From GCA-002694895 sp964436345 (GTDB taxonomy: Bacteria; Chloroflexota; Dehalococcoidia; Lucifugimonadales; GCA-002694895), in the NCBI GenBank assembly GCA_964436345.1, contig CAYTCC010000009.1:1-27071 (forward strand): DNA of 27,071 nt, in the 5' to 3' direction. The notes under the pieces are model-generated. The model saw only the letters and a list, made by a program, of their open reading frames with translations, had not been told where the DNA came from and did not search any database. The translations under genes were made by a program, and so were the position numbers. Within the stretch, counting starts at the first letter, position 1. Each line of letters opens with the position of its first letter. Shown here piece after piece: positions 1 to 8,826 of the stretch.

Positions 1-173
1 AAAGTATGGTCTAGTGATTCAGAGCGCTGTTGTGCTGCTTTTATAGCTATAGATAGCGTTTCCTTAATTCTTTGTTGACCAACATAATCTGTAAATTTTT
101 TCGGCCTTAAAGAAAGTTCGGAATTAATATCATCAGCGGAAATTTCCGGATTTATAATTCTTTTGTTTTCCAA
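1..173 (-). CDS. ruvB: Holliday junction branch migration helicase RuvB, N-terminal fragment cut by the window edge
   Basis: Reading the - strand from a TTG at 173-171 gives about 57 residues, beginning MENKRIINPEIS and continuing through LRPKKFTDYVGQ and an alpha-helical stretch ending SESLDHT. This is the conserved N-terminus of RuvB, where LRPxxLxxyiGQ is followed by the helix before the Walker A loop. RuvB is the AAA+ hexameric motor that drives branch migration of Holliday junctions with RuvA. The Walker motifs lie beyond the left edge. A stop codon lies in frame two codons upstream (177-179), so TTG is the only standard start available. It diverges from gyrB. Family identification is confident from the N-terminal motif; whether the gene is intact cannot be seen. 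Confidence 0.85.
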   Translation of the reverse strand, partial: MENKRIINPEISADDINSELSLRPKKFTDYVGQQRIKETLSIAIKAAQQRSESLDHT

Positions 174-270
174 AATTTAACCTAATTTAAATTTATATTA
201 GTTACATATTAACAAAAATAGTATCTTAAAACTGAATAGTAAAAAATATTATATATAGTGTTAAGTTATA

Positions 271-299
271 TTGTTAATTTTTAATAATTTTGTTAAAAT
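271..299 (+). promoter_or_regulatory. Candidate sigma-70-type promoter for gyrB
   Basis: TTGTTA at 271-276 and TAAAAT at 294-299 are separated by 17 nt in the 220-nt spacer between divergent ruvB and gyrB. Transcription would start near 306, leaving a leader of about 88 nt. The spacer is extremely AT-rich, so chance matches are likely. I see no other defined element in it beyond short TATATA-type palindromes. Confidence 0.4.
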
Positions 300-393
300 T
301 TAATATTCATATAAATAACTATATATAGGGTATTGTATTCCTATAAACACTGTATATAGTTGTACATATTTTAAAGCTATTAGGGAGACTACT

Positions 394-2481
394 TTGGCTC
401 AACAATCTAATTATGACGCTAAATCAATACAAGTATTAAAAGGATTAACCCCGGTAAGAACGAGGCCTGGGATGTATATTGGGAGTACTGATGAAAGAGG
501 TCTCCACCACCTGATTAATGAAATTGTTGATAATAGTGTTGATGAATTCATGGCAGGATTTTGCGATGAAATTTCAATTCACATCGATAAAGATCAATAT
601 GTTGAGATTTCTGATAACGGAAGAGGCATTCCGGTAGAAAAACATGCTGATACTAATGTTTCTACAGTAGAAACTGTATTAACAACACTGCATGCAGGTG
701 GTAAATTCGAAGAAGGAGCTTACCAAGTTTCAGGGGGTCTTCATGGAGTAGGAGCTTCAGCAGTTAATGCTTTATCAGAAGATTTTGAAGTTACCGTATT
801 CAGAAATAACAAAGCCCATACAATGTCATTTTCTGAAGGTCGTAAAAAAACAGAGCTTGAATCATCACCTGTTGCAAAAGAAGATAAAGGAAAAACAGGT
901 ACAAGAATCAGGTTCAAAGCAGATCGGACTATATTTATCGATGACGAAACACAAGGAAATATAGATTATGATTTTCAAAAAATATTACTAAGAACAAAGG
1001 AAATAGCTTATTTAAACAAAGGGCTGAAAATAACTTTCAGTAGTGATTATCACAATAATTTATGGCCAAATAATAAAAATATGTATTATTTTGAGGGCGG
1101 GATTTCATCTCTGATTATTAATGAAACACGTAATAAAACTCCTTTAAATAAAACTCCGATCTACTATGAAGAAGAAATTATAAAAAATGAAACTATAACT
1201 AACAATGAAGGAAAGGCTATAGTAAAACCAGTAAAAACAATGGTTGAAATAGCAATACAATATGACACAACTCTTGGAGAAAATGTTTTATCTTATGCGA
1301 ATTGTATTAATACAGCTGACGGTGGAACTCATGTAACAGGATTCAGATCAGCTTTAACCAGGATTTTTAATGATCAGGCTGAAAAATTAGGCTTAATTAA
1401 AGATGGAGAATCATCTTTACAGGGAGAAGACACTAGAGAAGGCTTAACAGCCGCAATTAGTGTTAAGCTATCAAACCCACAATTTGAAGGGCAAACGAAA
1501 GGAAAACTAGGAAATAAAGATGTTAGAAATAAAGTAGAAACTGTCGTACGAAAAGCATTAAATATATTTATGGAAGACAACCCTCAAATAGCAAAAATGA
1601 TAATCGAAAAATGCTTAACTTCCCAAAGGGCAAGAGAAGCTGCCAGGAAAGCACGGGATTTAGTTTTAAGAAAAAATGCACTTGATGGCGGAGGCCTTCC
1701 TGGTAAGTTAGCAGATTGTTCAGAAAAAAATCCGGAATTATGCGAATTATATATAGTTGAGGGAGATTCCGCTGGTGGTACGGCAAAAATGGGAAGAGAT
1801 AGAAATTACCAAGCAATATTGCCATTGAGAGGAAAGATACTAAATGTTGAGAAAGCTAGAGCTGATAGAATGATTTCTCATGAAGGAATACAACATATGA
1901 TCACAGCCATAGGAACTGGATTTGGAAATACGCTAAAAAATGAAGAAAATGATAATTCTGAAAATTTAAATAGCAATGAAAGTGAAGGAATAGATTTAGG
2001 CAAACTTCGATATAGTAAAATTATTATCATGACAGACGCAGATGTGGATGGTTCGCATATTAGAACATTATTATTAACATTCTTTTTCAGATATATGACG
2101 CCTTTAATTGAAAATGGTAATATTTTTATTGCTATCCCTCCTCTTTATAAACTAGGTGCTGGGAAAAATAGTAAATATTGTTATTCCGAAGAAGAAAAAG
2201 AAGAATTTTTATCTAAGTCAGAGCCCGGCAAAAATATAAGAGTTCAAAGATACAAAGGGCTTGGAGAAATGAATGCTGAACAACTTTGGTCAACAACAAT
2301 GAATCCTGATACTAGGACATTGAAAAAAGTTATCATACCACCAAATCATGATGAATACGGGGAAAGAAATCCTGAAGCAGAAATAACTCAACAAACATTT
2401 GAAAATCTTATGGGAGACGATGTTGCTCCAAGAAGAAAATTCATACAAGAAAATGCACTATTTGCAGATATAGATGCATAA
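394..2481 (+). CDS. gyrB: DNA gyrase subunit B (ATPase subunit)
   Basis: GyrB supplies the ATPase of gyrase and works with GyrA, encoded at 9709-12186, to introduce negative supercoils. The GHKL ATPase signatures are visible: EIVDNSVDE near residue 43, ISDNGRGIP near 72 and GGLHGVGASAVNAL near 114. The transducer QTK loop is near 367. The TOPRIM domain has ELYIVEGDSAGG near 451, with catalytic Glu456, and TDADVDGSH near 547, with the acidic triad 548/550/552. RYKGLGEMN near 619 closes the C-terminal part. At 695 aa it belongs to the short class lacking the large Gram-negative TOPRIM insert. However, an Asn/Glu/Ser-rich stretch of about 20 residues sits before the DADVDG motif (about 513-535). 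The start is TTG, preceded by GGGAG at 383-387. It stands apart from gyrA, which is on the opposite strand. Confidence 0.98.
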   Translation: MAQQSNYDAKSIQVLKGLTPVRTRPGMYIGSTDERGLHHLINEIVDNSVDEFMAGFCDEISIHIDKDQYVEISDNGRGIPVEKHADTNVSTVETVLTTLHAGGKFEEGAYQVSGGLHGVGASAVNALSEDFEVTVFRNNKAHTMSFSEGRKKTELESSPVAKEDKGKTGTRIRFKADRTIFIDDETQGNIDYDFQKILLRTKEIAYLNKGLKITFSSDYHNNLWPNNKNMYYFEGGISSLIINETRNKTPLNKTPIYYEEEIIKNETITNNEGKAIVKPVKTMVEIAIQYDTTLGENVLSYANCINTADGGTHVTGFRSALTRIFNDQAEKLGLIKDGESSLQGEDTREGLTAAISVKLSNPQFEGQTKGKLGNKDVRNKVETVVRKALNIFMEDNPQIAKMIIEKCLTSQRAREAARKARDLVLRKNALDGGGLPGKLADCSEKNPELCELYIVEGDSAGGTAKMGRDRNYQAILPLRGKILNVEKARADRMISHEGIQHMITAIGTGFGNTLKNEENDNSENLNSNESEGIDLGKLRYSKIIIMTDADVDGSHIRTLLLTFFFRYMTPLIENGNIFIAIPPLYKLGAGKNSKYCYSEEEKEEFLSKSEPGKNIRVQRYKGLGEMNAEQLWSTTMNPDTRTLKKVIIPPNHDEYGERNPEAEITQQTFENLMGDDVAPRRKFIQENALFADIDA

Positions 2482-2525
2482 AAATCATCATATTAAATGT
2501 TTTACAATCTAAACATCTAATTTAA

Positions 2526-2555
2526 TTGACCTTTACTTTTTTTTTCCTTTATAAT
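2526..2555 (+). promoter_or_regulatory. Sigma-70-type promoter for pheST-moeA
   Basis: TTGACC at 2526-2531 and a perfect TATAAT at 2550-2555 are separated by 18 nt, in the 112-nt gap between gyrB and pheS. Transcription would start near 2562, about 30 nt before the pheS TTG. It is one of the clearest promoter matches in the window and suggests that pheS starts a new transcription unit. Confidence 0.6.
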
Positions 2556-2593
2556 TTTAAACCTATTAATAATATTCAGGATTTTTATAGACT

Positions 2594-3598
2594 TTGAATA
2601 AAAATAAAATTTATTTAGAAAATTTACAATTAGAAGCTAGTAGCTCAATCAAAAATATCTCTTCTAAAGAAGAAATAGAAAATTGGAGAATTGACTATCT
2701 TGGAAGAAAAGGCAAAATTTCCGATTTTTTCCAAACATTTACAAATTTACAGTCAAAAGAAAAAAATGAATTGGGATCATTGGCTAACAATATAAAAAAT
2801 ACTCTGGAAAAACTATATGAAGAAAAATCCCAATCTTTAAATGAGCAAAATAATGTAACAAATGAATTTTTCGATTTCACTCTCCCAAGTATGCCAATTT
2901 CCTCAGGCAGCATTCATCCAACAAATCAAATGATGCAAGAAATTTGTGCAGCTTTCAACAAACTTGGATTTAACATTTTTGAAGGACCTGAAATAGAATC
3001 AGAAACTTATGCTTTTGATAAACTAAATATTCCTACAAATCATCCAGCCAGAGATCTATTGGATACAATTTATGTTAAAGATGTCCAAGAAATTAAATCT
3101 CTTGTATTAAGACCGCACACTTCACCAATGCAAATCAGAATAATGGAAAACAACAAACCTCCTATACGTGTCGTTATACCTGGGAAATGTTATAGATATG
3201 AAGCGACTGACAATACGCATGAATGGCATTTCCATCAAATTGAAGGGTTAGTAATCGATAAAAATATTAATTTTTCAAATATGAAATCAACACTTTTTGA
3301 ATTTGCAAGAATAATTTTTGGCGAAGATACCAAGGCACGATTTCGATGTGATTTTTTCCCGTTTGTTGAACCTGGAGCCGAAATGTCTATTAATTTCAAA
3401 CAAAATGAATGGCTAGAACTAATGGGAGCTGGAATGGTTCATCCTAAAGTTCTTTTAAACGTTGGCCTCGATCCTGAAATTTATTCGGGATTTGCTTTTG
3501 GTTTAGGGATAGAACGTGCAGCAATGATCAAATATGGCATAGAAAATATCAGAGATTTCTATGCAAATGATTATCAATTTTTAAAACAATTTAAATAA
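2594..3598 (+). CDS. pheS: Phenylalanyl-tRNA synthetase alpha subunit
   Basis: PheS is the catalytic subunit of the alpha2beta2 class II synthetase that charges tRNA-Phe. An N-terminal coiled-coil-like region (about residues 1-85, rich in Lys, Glu and Asn) matches the tRNA-binding arm. The catalytic core follows: GPEIESETYAFDKLNIP with NHPARD, RPHTSPMQIR, motif 2 around CYRYEATDNTHEWHFHQIEG, FFPFVEPGAEM, and motif 3 GFAFGLGIERAAM, ending IRDFYANDYQFLKQF. The 334-residue length is normal for the family. The start is TTG without an obvious Shine-Dalgarno sequence, but the N-terminus fits the family. pheT begins 6 nt after the stop, so the two subunits are almost certainly co-translated. Confidence 0.97.
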   Translation: MNKNKIYLENLQLEASSSIKNISSKEEIENWRIDYLGRKGKISDFFQTFTNLQSKEKNELGSLANNIKNTLEKLYEEKSQSLNEQNNVTNEFFDFTLPSMPISSGSIHPTNQMMQEICAAFNKLGFNIFEGPEIESETYAFDKLNIPTNHPARDLLDTIYVKDVQEIKSLVLRPHTSPMQIRIMENNKPPIRVVIPGKCYRYEATDNTHEWHFHQIEGLVIDKNINFSNMKSTLFEFARIIFGEDTKARFRCDFFPFVEPGAEMSINFKQNEWLELMGAGMVHPKVLLNVGLDPEIYSGFAFGLGIERAAMIKYGIENIRDFYANDYQFLKQFK

Positions 3599-3604
3599 AT
3601 TATT

Positions 3605-6112
3605 ATGAAAATCCCTGTTTCATGGATAAAAGAGTATATTGAATATAATATCAACAATGAAAAAATTGCTGAATTACTCACTATGTCAGGAACAGAAGTT
3701 TCTGACATTATAAAATTCGGAAATGAATGGGATTCCAATATTATAATAGGTGAAATTAAAAAAATTGATAAACACCCAAATGCAGACAGGTTATCTTTAG
3801 TTGATGTAGATAATTCACAAAATATAGTTAAAGTTGTATGCGGAGCTCCGAATATTCAAGTTGGACAAAAAATTGCCTTAGCACAACCAAGTGCAAAACT
3901 TTATAATCCTTATGAGAAAAAAATATCTATTCTTAAAAAAAGCAAAATTCGCGGAGTTGAGTCAAATGGAATGATTTGTTCTGCATTAGAATTAAATTAT
4001 TATGATGATCATGAAGGAATATTAGTACTTGATCCAAATTTTCAAACAGGTGATTCTTTACATTCATTGCTTTCCGATGACATCTTCGATTTCGAAATAA
4101 CACCAAACAGAGCAGACTGTTTATCTGTTATTGGAATTATTAGAGAAATTACTTCTATATTAAATGCCCAAAAGATAGATCACAAAATAATTAAATACCC
4201 AGGCCTTTTCCCAATGTCAGAAAAAAATCATCTTTATAAATGGTTAGGCATTCCAGAAACAAACTTAATACAGGAAGAAAATTTTACAGTGAAAATAAGT
4301 GACAATGATTGCAGTAGGTACTCAGGAGTATCAATAGATTCAATAAATATTAATGAATCTCCTTTTTGGTTAAAAGATAAATTAATAAAATCAGGACTAC
4401 GTCCAATAAGCAATATTGTTGATATCACTAACATTGTTATGCTCGAATTTGGACAACCCATGCATGCTTTTGATCTATCAAAAATAAAAACTAATAAAAT
4501 TGAAATTAAAAAAAGTACTAATAAGCAATCTTTTCTTGGGCTTGATCAGGAAAACAGAGAATTAGGCAATGATATGTTAACAATTACAGATGGTAATAAG
4601 CCAATTGGATTGGCTGGAATAATTGGAGGTCAAAACACAGAAATCGATAAAAATACAACAAATATTTTCTTGGAATCTGCTTCATTTAATATGGCTAACA
4701 TAAGACAAACATCCAAAGATCTTAATCTATCAACTGATGCTTCATATAGATTTGAAAGAGGAGTTGCAAATCAATTTACAATACCTGCTATTAAAAGAGC
4801 AATAGAATTAATTAAAGAAACTAATAAAAATGAAATTGAAATTAAGGGATTTTGGGATACGCCGAATAATTCTAGAATAATTGATAATTACAAAGAAGAA
4901 GAATTAAAGAGTGACAAGCTCTTTACTAGTGCGAGGTATAAGAAAATCATAGGAGAAACTATTACACGTTCCAAGGCAAAATCCATATTTCAGTCATTAG
5001 GATTTGCAATAAAAGAAACTAAGTTAAAAAATAATGAATACAAGCTCAAAATGTCCGTTCCATTTTGGAGAAATGATATTGAGTTAGAAGACGATTTGAT
5101 AGAAGAAATTGCCAGAATAGCTGGGTATGACAATCTTAGCTCTACCCCAATGTTATATCCCGAAAACAATGTTCCTCTTGATAATAATAATCAAGTAAGA
5201 AATGATTTACGTTCTGAAATGAAATCAATGGGATATTTAGAAGTTATAAATTACCCTGTTCTCAATGATGCCCAATACAATTCTACAACCAACAAAAATA
5301 TTGGTAACCCAATTGAATTACAAAACCCTACTAATCAAAAAAATAAATTCATGAGACCTAATTTAAGAGCAGGTTTAATAGATAATTTGTCAAAAAATGC
5401 AAAAAAATACTCCGATATAGAATCATGGAAATTTTATGAGTTAGGAAGAACTTACAGCTCTGAAATAAGCTCAGAATTCAAACTACCTGTTCAAAATTAT
5501 TCACTTGGTATAATCACTTCAGGTAATTACGAAAATAAAAATTGGATAAATGATCCATCAAAGCTCAATTTTTATACATTAAAAGGTCATGTGGAAAGAT
5601 TATTACACAACCTAGGAATTACATTTAATTTTTCACTAAATGAAGATAAAGATTTTTATACCAATAAATCTGCCAATATAATTTCAAATAATATTGTTGT
5701 AGGAAGTATTGGATTTATAAATGAAAAAAAATTAATAGAATTAAACTCCAAAATTAAAGATGTATTATATGCAGAATTAAACTTGGATAATTTATTAAAT
5801 AACAATAATCAAATTAAGAAATATCAAAAAACGAGTTCATATCCGCACGCCATAAGAGATTTATCTTTAAGAGTAAATAAAAATGTATTATCTGATCAAA
5901 TATCAGATATAATTAAACAAAATCCTTTAGTAACTGATTTAAATGTCATTGATGTTTATAATGATTTAGAGCCTGAGAATAAATCTATTACATTTAGAAT
6001 TACTTATCAAAGTTTTAACGAAACTCTTAACAATGAGAAAATCGACGAATCTCAAAACAAAATATTAAAAAAATTAAAAAAACAATTAAATATAGAATTA
6101 AGAAAAATATAA
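3605..6112 (+). CDS. pheT: Phenylalanyl-tRNA synthetase beta subunit
   Basis: This is the large partner of PheS, carrying tRNA-binding and editing domains. In order: the N-terminal KIPVSWIKEYI; an EMAP/OB-type tRNA-binding domain (about residues 40-150, with GEIKKIDKHPNADRLSL and VVCGAPN); the FEITPNRADCLS region; the B3/B4 editing domain (ISNIVDITNIVMLEFGQPMHAFD and GIIGG); LSTDASYRFERG; B5; and a C-terminal ferredoxin-fold anticodon-binding domain starting near SSYPHAIRDLSLRV. At 835 aa it is slightly longer than the usual ~800, because of Asn/Lys-rich loops typical of this AT-rich genome. All domains look intact. The moeA start codon follows 2 nt after the stop. Confidence 0.97.
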   Translation: MKIPVSWIKEYIEYNINNEKIAELLTMSGTEVSDIIKFGNEWDSNIIIGEIKKIDKHPNADRLSLVDVDNSQNIVKVVCGAPNIQVGQKIALAQPSAKLYNPYEKKISILKKSKIRGVESNGMICSALELNYYDDHEGILVLDPNFQTGDSLHSLLSDDIFDFEITPNRADCLSVIGIIREITSILNAQKIDHKIIKYPGLFPMSEKNHLYKWLGIPETNLIQEENFTVKISDNDCSRYSGVSIDSININESPFWLKDKLIKSGLRPISNIVDITNIVMLEFGQPMHAFDLSKIKTNKIEIKKSTNKQSFLGLDQENRELGNDMLTITDGNKPIGLAGIIGGQNTEIDKNTTNIFLESASFNMANIRQTSKDLNLSTDASYRFERGVANQFTIPAIKRAIELIKETNKNEIEIKGFWDTPNNSRIIDNYKEEELKSDKLFTSARYKKIIGETITRSKAKSIFQSLGFAIKETKLKNNEYKLKMSVPFWRNDIELEDDLIEEIARIAGYDNLSSTPMLYPENNVPLDNNNQVRNDLRSEMKSMGYLEVINYPVLNDAQYNSTTNKNIGNPIELQNPTNQKNKFMRPNLRAGLIDNLSKNAKKYSDIESWKFYELGRTYSSEISSEFKLPVQNYSLGIITSGNYENKNWINDPSKLNFYTLKGHVERLLHNLGITFNFSLNEDKDFYTNKSANIISNNIVVGSIGFINEKKLIELNSKIKDVLYAELNLDNLLNNNNQIKKYQKTSSYPHAIRDLSLRVNKNVLSDQISDIIKQNPLVTDLNVIDVYNDLEPENKSITFRITYQSFNETLNNEKIDESQNKILKKLKKQLNIELRKI

Positions 6113-6114
6113 CT

Positions 6115-7356
6115 ATGATATCAGTAGACGATGCAAAAAATATAATTCTAAAATCTACAAATAAATTAAAATCTGAAAATGTAGACCTTATAGATTCTTT
6201 GAATAGAATATCATACGAGGACATTTCAACTAGTATTAACCTCCCTAGATGGGATAACTCATCTATGGATGGATATGCATTGATAATATCGGATGATTCA
6301 AATAAAAATTCTTCACAAAAGTTACAAGTGATAGGGGAAGTATATCCCGGAGATGATCTCATACCAAAAATCAAAGAAAATACAGCAATAAAAATCATGA
6401 CGGGAGCTCCAATACCCCGTGGTGCAAACTGCGTTATTCCGAAAGAAGATATAAATTTAATTAAATCTAATAATAAATCTCCAAACTATATTTTATTCGA
6501 TAAAAAGTTAAATATTGGTGACAACATTCGTATAAAAGGCAGTGATTTTAATATTGGCGAAGAAATCATCTTAAAAGGCAATAAAATCAGATCATTTGAC
6601 GTGGCCAAATTAGCTGCTAATGGAATAAATAAAATAAAAGTTTACAAAAAACCTGTTGTAAGTATAATTTCAACAGGAAATGAATTGATTGCACCAGGTG
6701 ATAAATTAAAACCATTTAATATTTATGATTCAAATGCATTATCCATTGCATCTCTAGTTAAAAGTGTAGGTGGAATCCCAAAAATAATTGGAATAGCCAA
6801 AGATGAAATTCGATCAATAGAAGCGACATTAAGAGATTCAATTGATAGTGACGTCATCATATGTACTGCAGGGGTATCAGTAGGAGATAAAGATTATATA
6901 AAGGAAGTTATAAAAGAACATGGTAAAATTAACTTTTGGTCTGTGAATATCCAACCAGGAAAACCATTTTTATATGGCGACATACAAGGAAGAGGGGAAA
7001 TTATTCCATTCTTTGGACTTCCAGGTAATCCTGTAAGTACAATAGTTTTAATGATTAAATTTATTTTACCATCATTATTAAATATGCAAGGATGGATTAA
7101 TTATAAGCCAAATGTCACCTCTGCCACATTAAACGATCAAATTGAAAATTATTCCAGGAGAAATATGTTTGCTAGGGTTAAAGTAGAAAGAATAGAAGGG
7201 GAACTAATTGCTACCCCATATCAAAATAACAGTTCGCATGTACTTTCATCATTTGATAATTCAAATGGATTGGCTAATGTGCCAGAAAATTGTAAAATTC
7301 TTAAAAAGGGTGCACAAGTTGAAGTTGAAATATTTGATAGTACAAACCTTATATAA
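6115..7356 (+). CDS. moeA: Molybdopterin molybdenumtransferase MoeA
   Basis: MoeA inserts molybdate into adenylylated molybdopterin in the last step of molybdenum cofactor synthesis. Family motifs are present in order: LPRWDNSSMDGYAL near residue 43, GEVYPGDD, AIKIMTGAPIPRGANCVIPKED, ISTGNELIAPGDKLKP opening the MoCF-binding domain, CTAGVSVGDKDYI, FFGLPGNPVST, and a C-terminal beta domain. The 413-residue length is normal. The start lies 2 nt after pheT, so it is probably translationally coupled to the phenylalanyl-tRNA synthetase genes. This is not a functional relationship I can explain. Its presence implies that the organism makes at least one molybdoenzyme, which is not in this window. 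Confidence 0.95.
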   Translation: MISVDDAKNIILKSTNKLKSENVDLIDSLNRISYEDISTSINLPRWDNSSMDGYALIISDDSNKNSSQKLQVIGEVYPGDDLIPKIKENTAIKIMTGAPIPRGANCVIPKEDINLIKSNNKSPNYILFDKKLNIGDNIRIKGSDFNIGEEIILKGNKIRSFDVAKLAANGINKIKVYKKPVVSIISTGNELIAPGDKLKPFNIYDSNALSIASLVKSVGGIPKIIGIAKDEIRSIEATLRDSIDSDVIICTAGVSVGDKDYIKEVIKEHGKINFWSVNIQPGKPFLYGDIQGRGEIIPFFGLPGNPVSTIVLMIKFILPSLLNMQGWINYKPNVTSATLNDQIENYSRRNMFARVKVERIEGELIATPYQNNSSHVLSSFDNSNGLANVPENCKILKKGAQVEVEIFDSTNLI

Positions 7357-7367
7357 AAAGGAGAAAA

Positions 7368-7814
7368 ATGAAAACTCAAGATAAAATTAAATATTCAATA
7401 AAGTTTAATAATTTAACAGATGATCAAAAAAAATCTTTATCATTGCTATTACATACCAGGGTAGAAGATGTGAAAAATCAAAGTAATAGTGAAGAAACTA
7501 ATAATGCTGCAGCAAAAATTAAAAATATTGATGCACCAGAAAAACATCTAGAAGAACTTGGGGAAATGTACAGAAAATCAGGGTCATTTTTAGAACCAAA
7601 AACTCCTGTTAAAGAAGCTTTATTTAGATTATTTGTTTACAATAATAATAAACCATTAACTATTAAACAAATAAGCAAACAACTATCTGAATTATGGGAA
7701 ATGTCTCAATTCCCAAGAGACATTGGCGAAGAAAAACTTGCTGGTTTATTAAAAAATGTTTCAGACTACTATATACAACCATACGGAAGAAAATTTTATA
7801 TAAAAAAATATTAG
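7368..7814 (+). CDS. Hypothetical protein with a winged-helix-like C-terminus
   Basis: I do not recognise this 148-residue protein. The N-terminal half is Lys/Asn/Glu-rich and probably partly disordered; it contains LTDDQKKSLSLLLHTRV. The C-terminal ~70 residues (from ALFRLFVYNN, through LTIKQISKQLSELW and IGEEKLAGLLKN, to YGRKFYIKKY) have the helix-helix-helix-beta-hairpin rhythm of a small winged-helix domain. No catalytic residues or membrane segments are apparent. It has a strong ribosome binding site (AAAGGAG near 7356-7362) and begins 11 nt after moeA, so it belongs to the pheST-moeA unit. It could be a nucleic-acid-binding regulator, but that rests only on the predicted fold. Confidence 0.7.
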   Translation: MKTQDKIKYSIKFNNLTDDQKKSLSLLLHTRVEDVKNQSNSEETNNAAAKIKNIDAPEKHLEELGEMYRKSGSFLEPKTPVKEALFRLFVYNNNKPLTIKQISKQLSELWEMSQFPRDIGEEKLAGLLKNVSDYYIQPYGRKFYIKKY

Positions 7815-7832
7815 ATTAAATAGACACATTTA

Positions 7833-8720
7833 ATGGAAGAAATAATCAAATTTACAAATAAAAATCTCGATATCAAAGGTGATTTGATTGCAATTTCAAC
7901 ATTAAGGCCTTGGATAAATGCAGGAAGAGTGGGTTCTATTTCATTAAATAAATTAAAAAATATTACAGATGCAAAACTCGTAGGTTCATTAAAAAACCCT
8001 GGTTCATTTTTTGATTTTACTAGATACAGGCCTAGATTCAAATATACTAAAGATAAAAGAAAATTAATCATCCCAAATCTAGAAATCAGTTTTGGGAATC
8101 ATAGAAATAAAGACATTTCATTTCTATTTATTGATATAAGGGAACCTCATTACAATGCTGAGTTATTAATAAAAAATTTATTTAAAGTATTTAAAGATTT
8201 AAATATAAAAGAATATTGCAGAATTGGAAGCATGTATGACTCTGTACCTCATACCAGACCATTAATAGTAAGTGGTTCTAATTTAAAAAAATCTAAATTG
8301 ATTAGAACGTCAAATAACAAATACCAAGGGCCAACAAGTATTATTAATTTATTATCTGAAAAATTATCAAAAATTAATATTGAAACTTCAAATTTAATGG
8401 TCCATATCCCTCAATATATACAGCTTGATAATGACTATTTCGCTTCAGCAAAAATATTAGAATGTTTGTCAGAAATCTACGAATTAGATGCTTCAATAGC
8501 GGATAATTCATTTGGAGAAACTCAGTATAAGGATTTTACAGAATCACTAAAATTTAACCCTGAATTAAATAAATTAGTCTCTGCGTTAGAAAAATATTAC
8601 GATTCTAATTTTTCAAAACCAAGCAAAGATTTATCTGATGAAAATTCTAATGAAAATTCTCCTATGTCTGATGATTTGGAAGACTTTTTAGATAGCATGT
8701 CATCAAAATTTGAAGAATAA
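7833..8720 (+). CDS. PAC2 (proteasome assembly chaperone-like) family protein
   Basis: The 295-aa product begins with a strand-rich segment (IKGDLIAISTLRPWINAGRVGS) followed by KLVGSLKNPGSFFDFTRYRP and, later, RIGSMYDSVPHTRPLIVSG. These match my memory of the PAC2 superfamily (ATP-grasp-like/DUF75), which is related to proteasome assembly chaperones and found in archaea, Actinobacteria and Chloroflexota. The molecular function of bacterial members is not established. The C-terminal ~35 residues are a Ser/Asp/Glu/Asn-rich acidic tail. It starts 18 nt after the winged-helix-like gene, without a clear Shine-Dalgarno sequence, and ends just before tRNA-Pro. Family assignment is moderately confident; no function is claimed. 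Confidence 0.75.
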   Translation: MEEIIKFTNKNLDIKGDLIAISTLRPWINAGRVGSISLNKLKNITDAKLVGSLKNPGSFFDFTRYRPRFKYTKDKRKLIIPNLEISFGNHRNKDISFLFIDIREPHYNAELLIKNLFKVFKDLNIKEYCRIGSMYDSVPHTRPLIVSGSNLKKSKLIRTSNNKYQGPTSIINLLSEKLSKINIETSNLMVHIPQYIQLDNDYFASAKILECLSEIYELDASIADNSFGETQYKDFTESLKFNPELNKLVSALEKYYDSNFSKPSKDLSDENSNENSPMSDDLEDFLDSMSSKFEE

Positions 8721-8728
8721 TTTATAAA

Positions 8729-8800
8729 CGGGGTGTGGCGCAGTGGTAGCGCGCCTGTTTTGGGAACAGGAGGTCGTCGGTTCAACCCCGACCACCCCGA
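8729..8800 (+). tRNA. tRNA-Pro (anticodon UGG)
   Basis: A full cloverleaf folds. The acceptor stem is 8729-8735 with 8793-8799 (7 bp, CGGGGTG/CACCCCG) and the discriminator is A8800. The D arm starts near 8738. The anticodon stem is 8754-8758 with 8766-8770, and the 7-nt loop 8759-8765 has anticodon TGG at 8761-8763. The variable loop is 5 nt, and the T stem 8776-8780 with 8788-8792 closes the loop TTCAACC. CCA is not encoded. UGG can read all four proline codons by wobble. It lies 8 nt after the PAC2-family gene and is probably processed from its transcript or from its own. Confidence 0.96.
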
Positions 8801-8826
8801 TACTAAATATAAAAAATATTAAATTC

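Noticed and set aside
767..964. Short open frame within gyrB on the same strand, and the many antisense frames opposite gyrB, pheT, gyrA, rho, fabF and others
   Set aside because: They lie wholly inside strongly conserved genes, have no ribosome binding sites or recognisable domains, and follow from the base composition of the real genes.
2497..2516. Possible terminator after gyrB (ATGTTT/AAACAT stem)
   Set aside because: The 6-bp A/T-rich stem with an 8-nt loop is weak, and the T run (from about 2537) is 20 nt away and better explained as the spacer of the pheS promoter.
6027..6398. 123-residue - strand frame across the pheT/moeA junction
   Set aside because: It is antisense to two conserved coding sequences and has a low-complexity, hydrophobic composition without a start signal.
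8801..8826. Possible bidirectional terminator between tRNA-Pro and the hydrolase gene
   Set aside because: Only an AATAT/ATATT pairing exists in a run of A/T; it has no GC stem.
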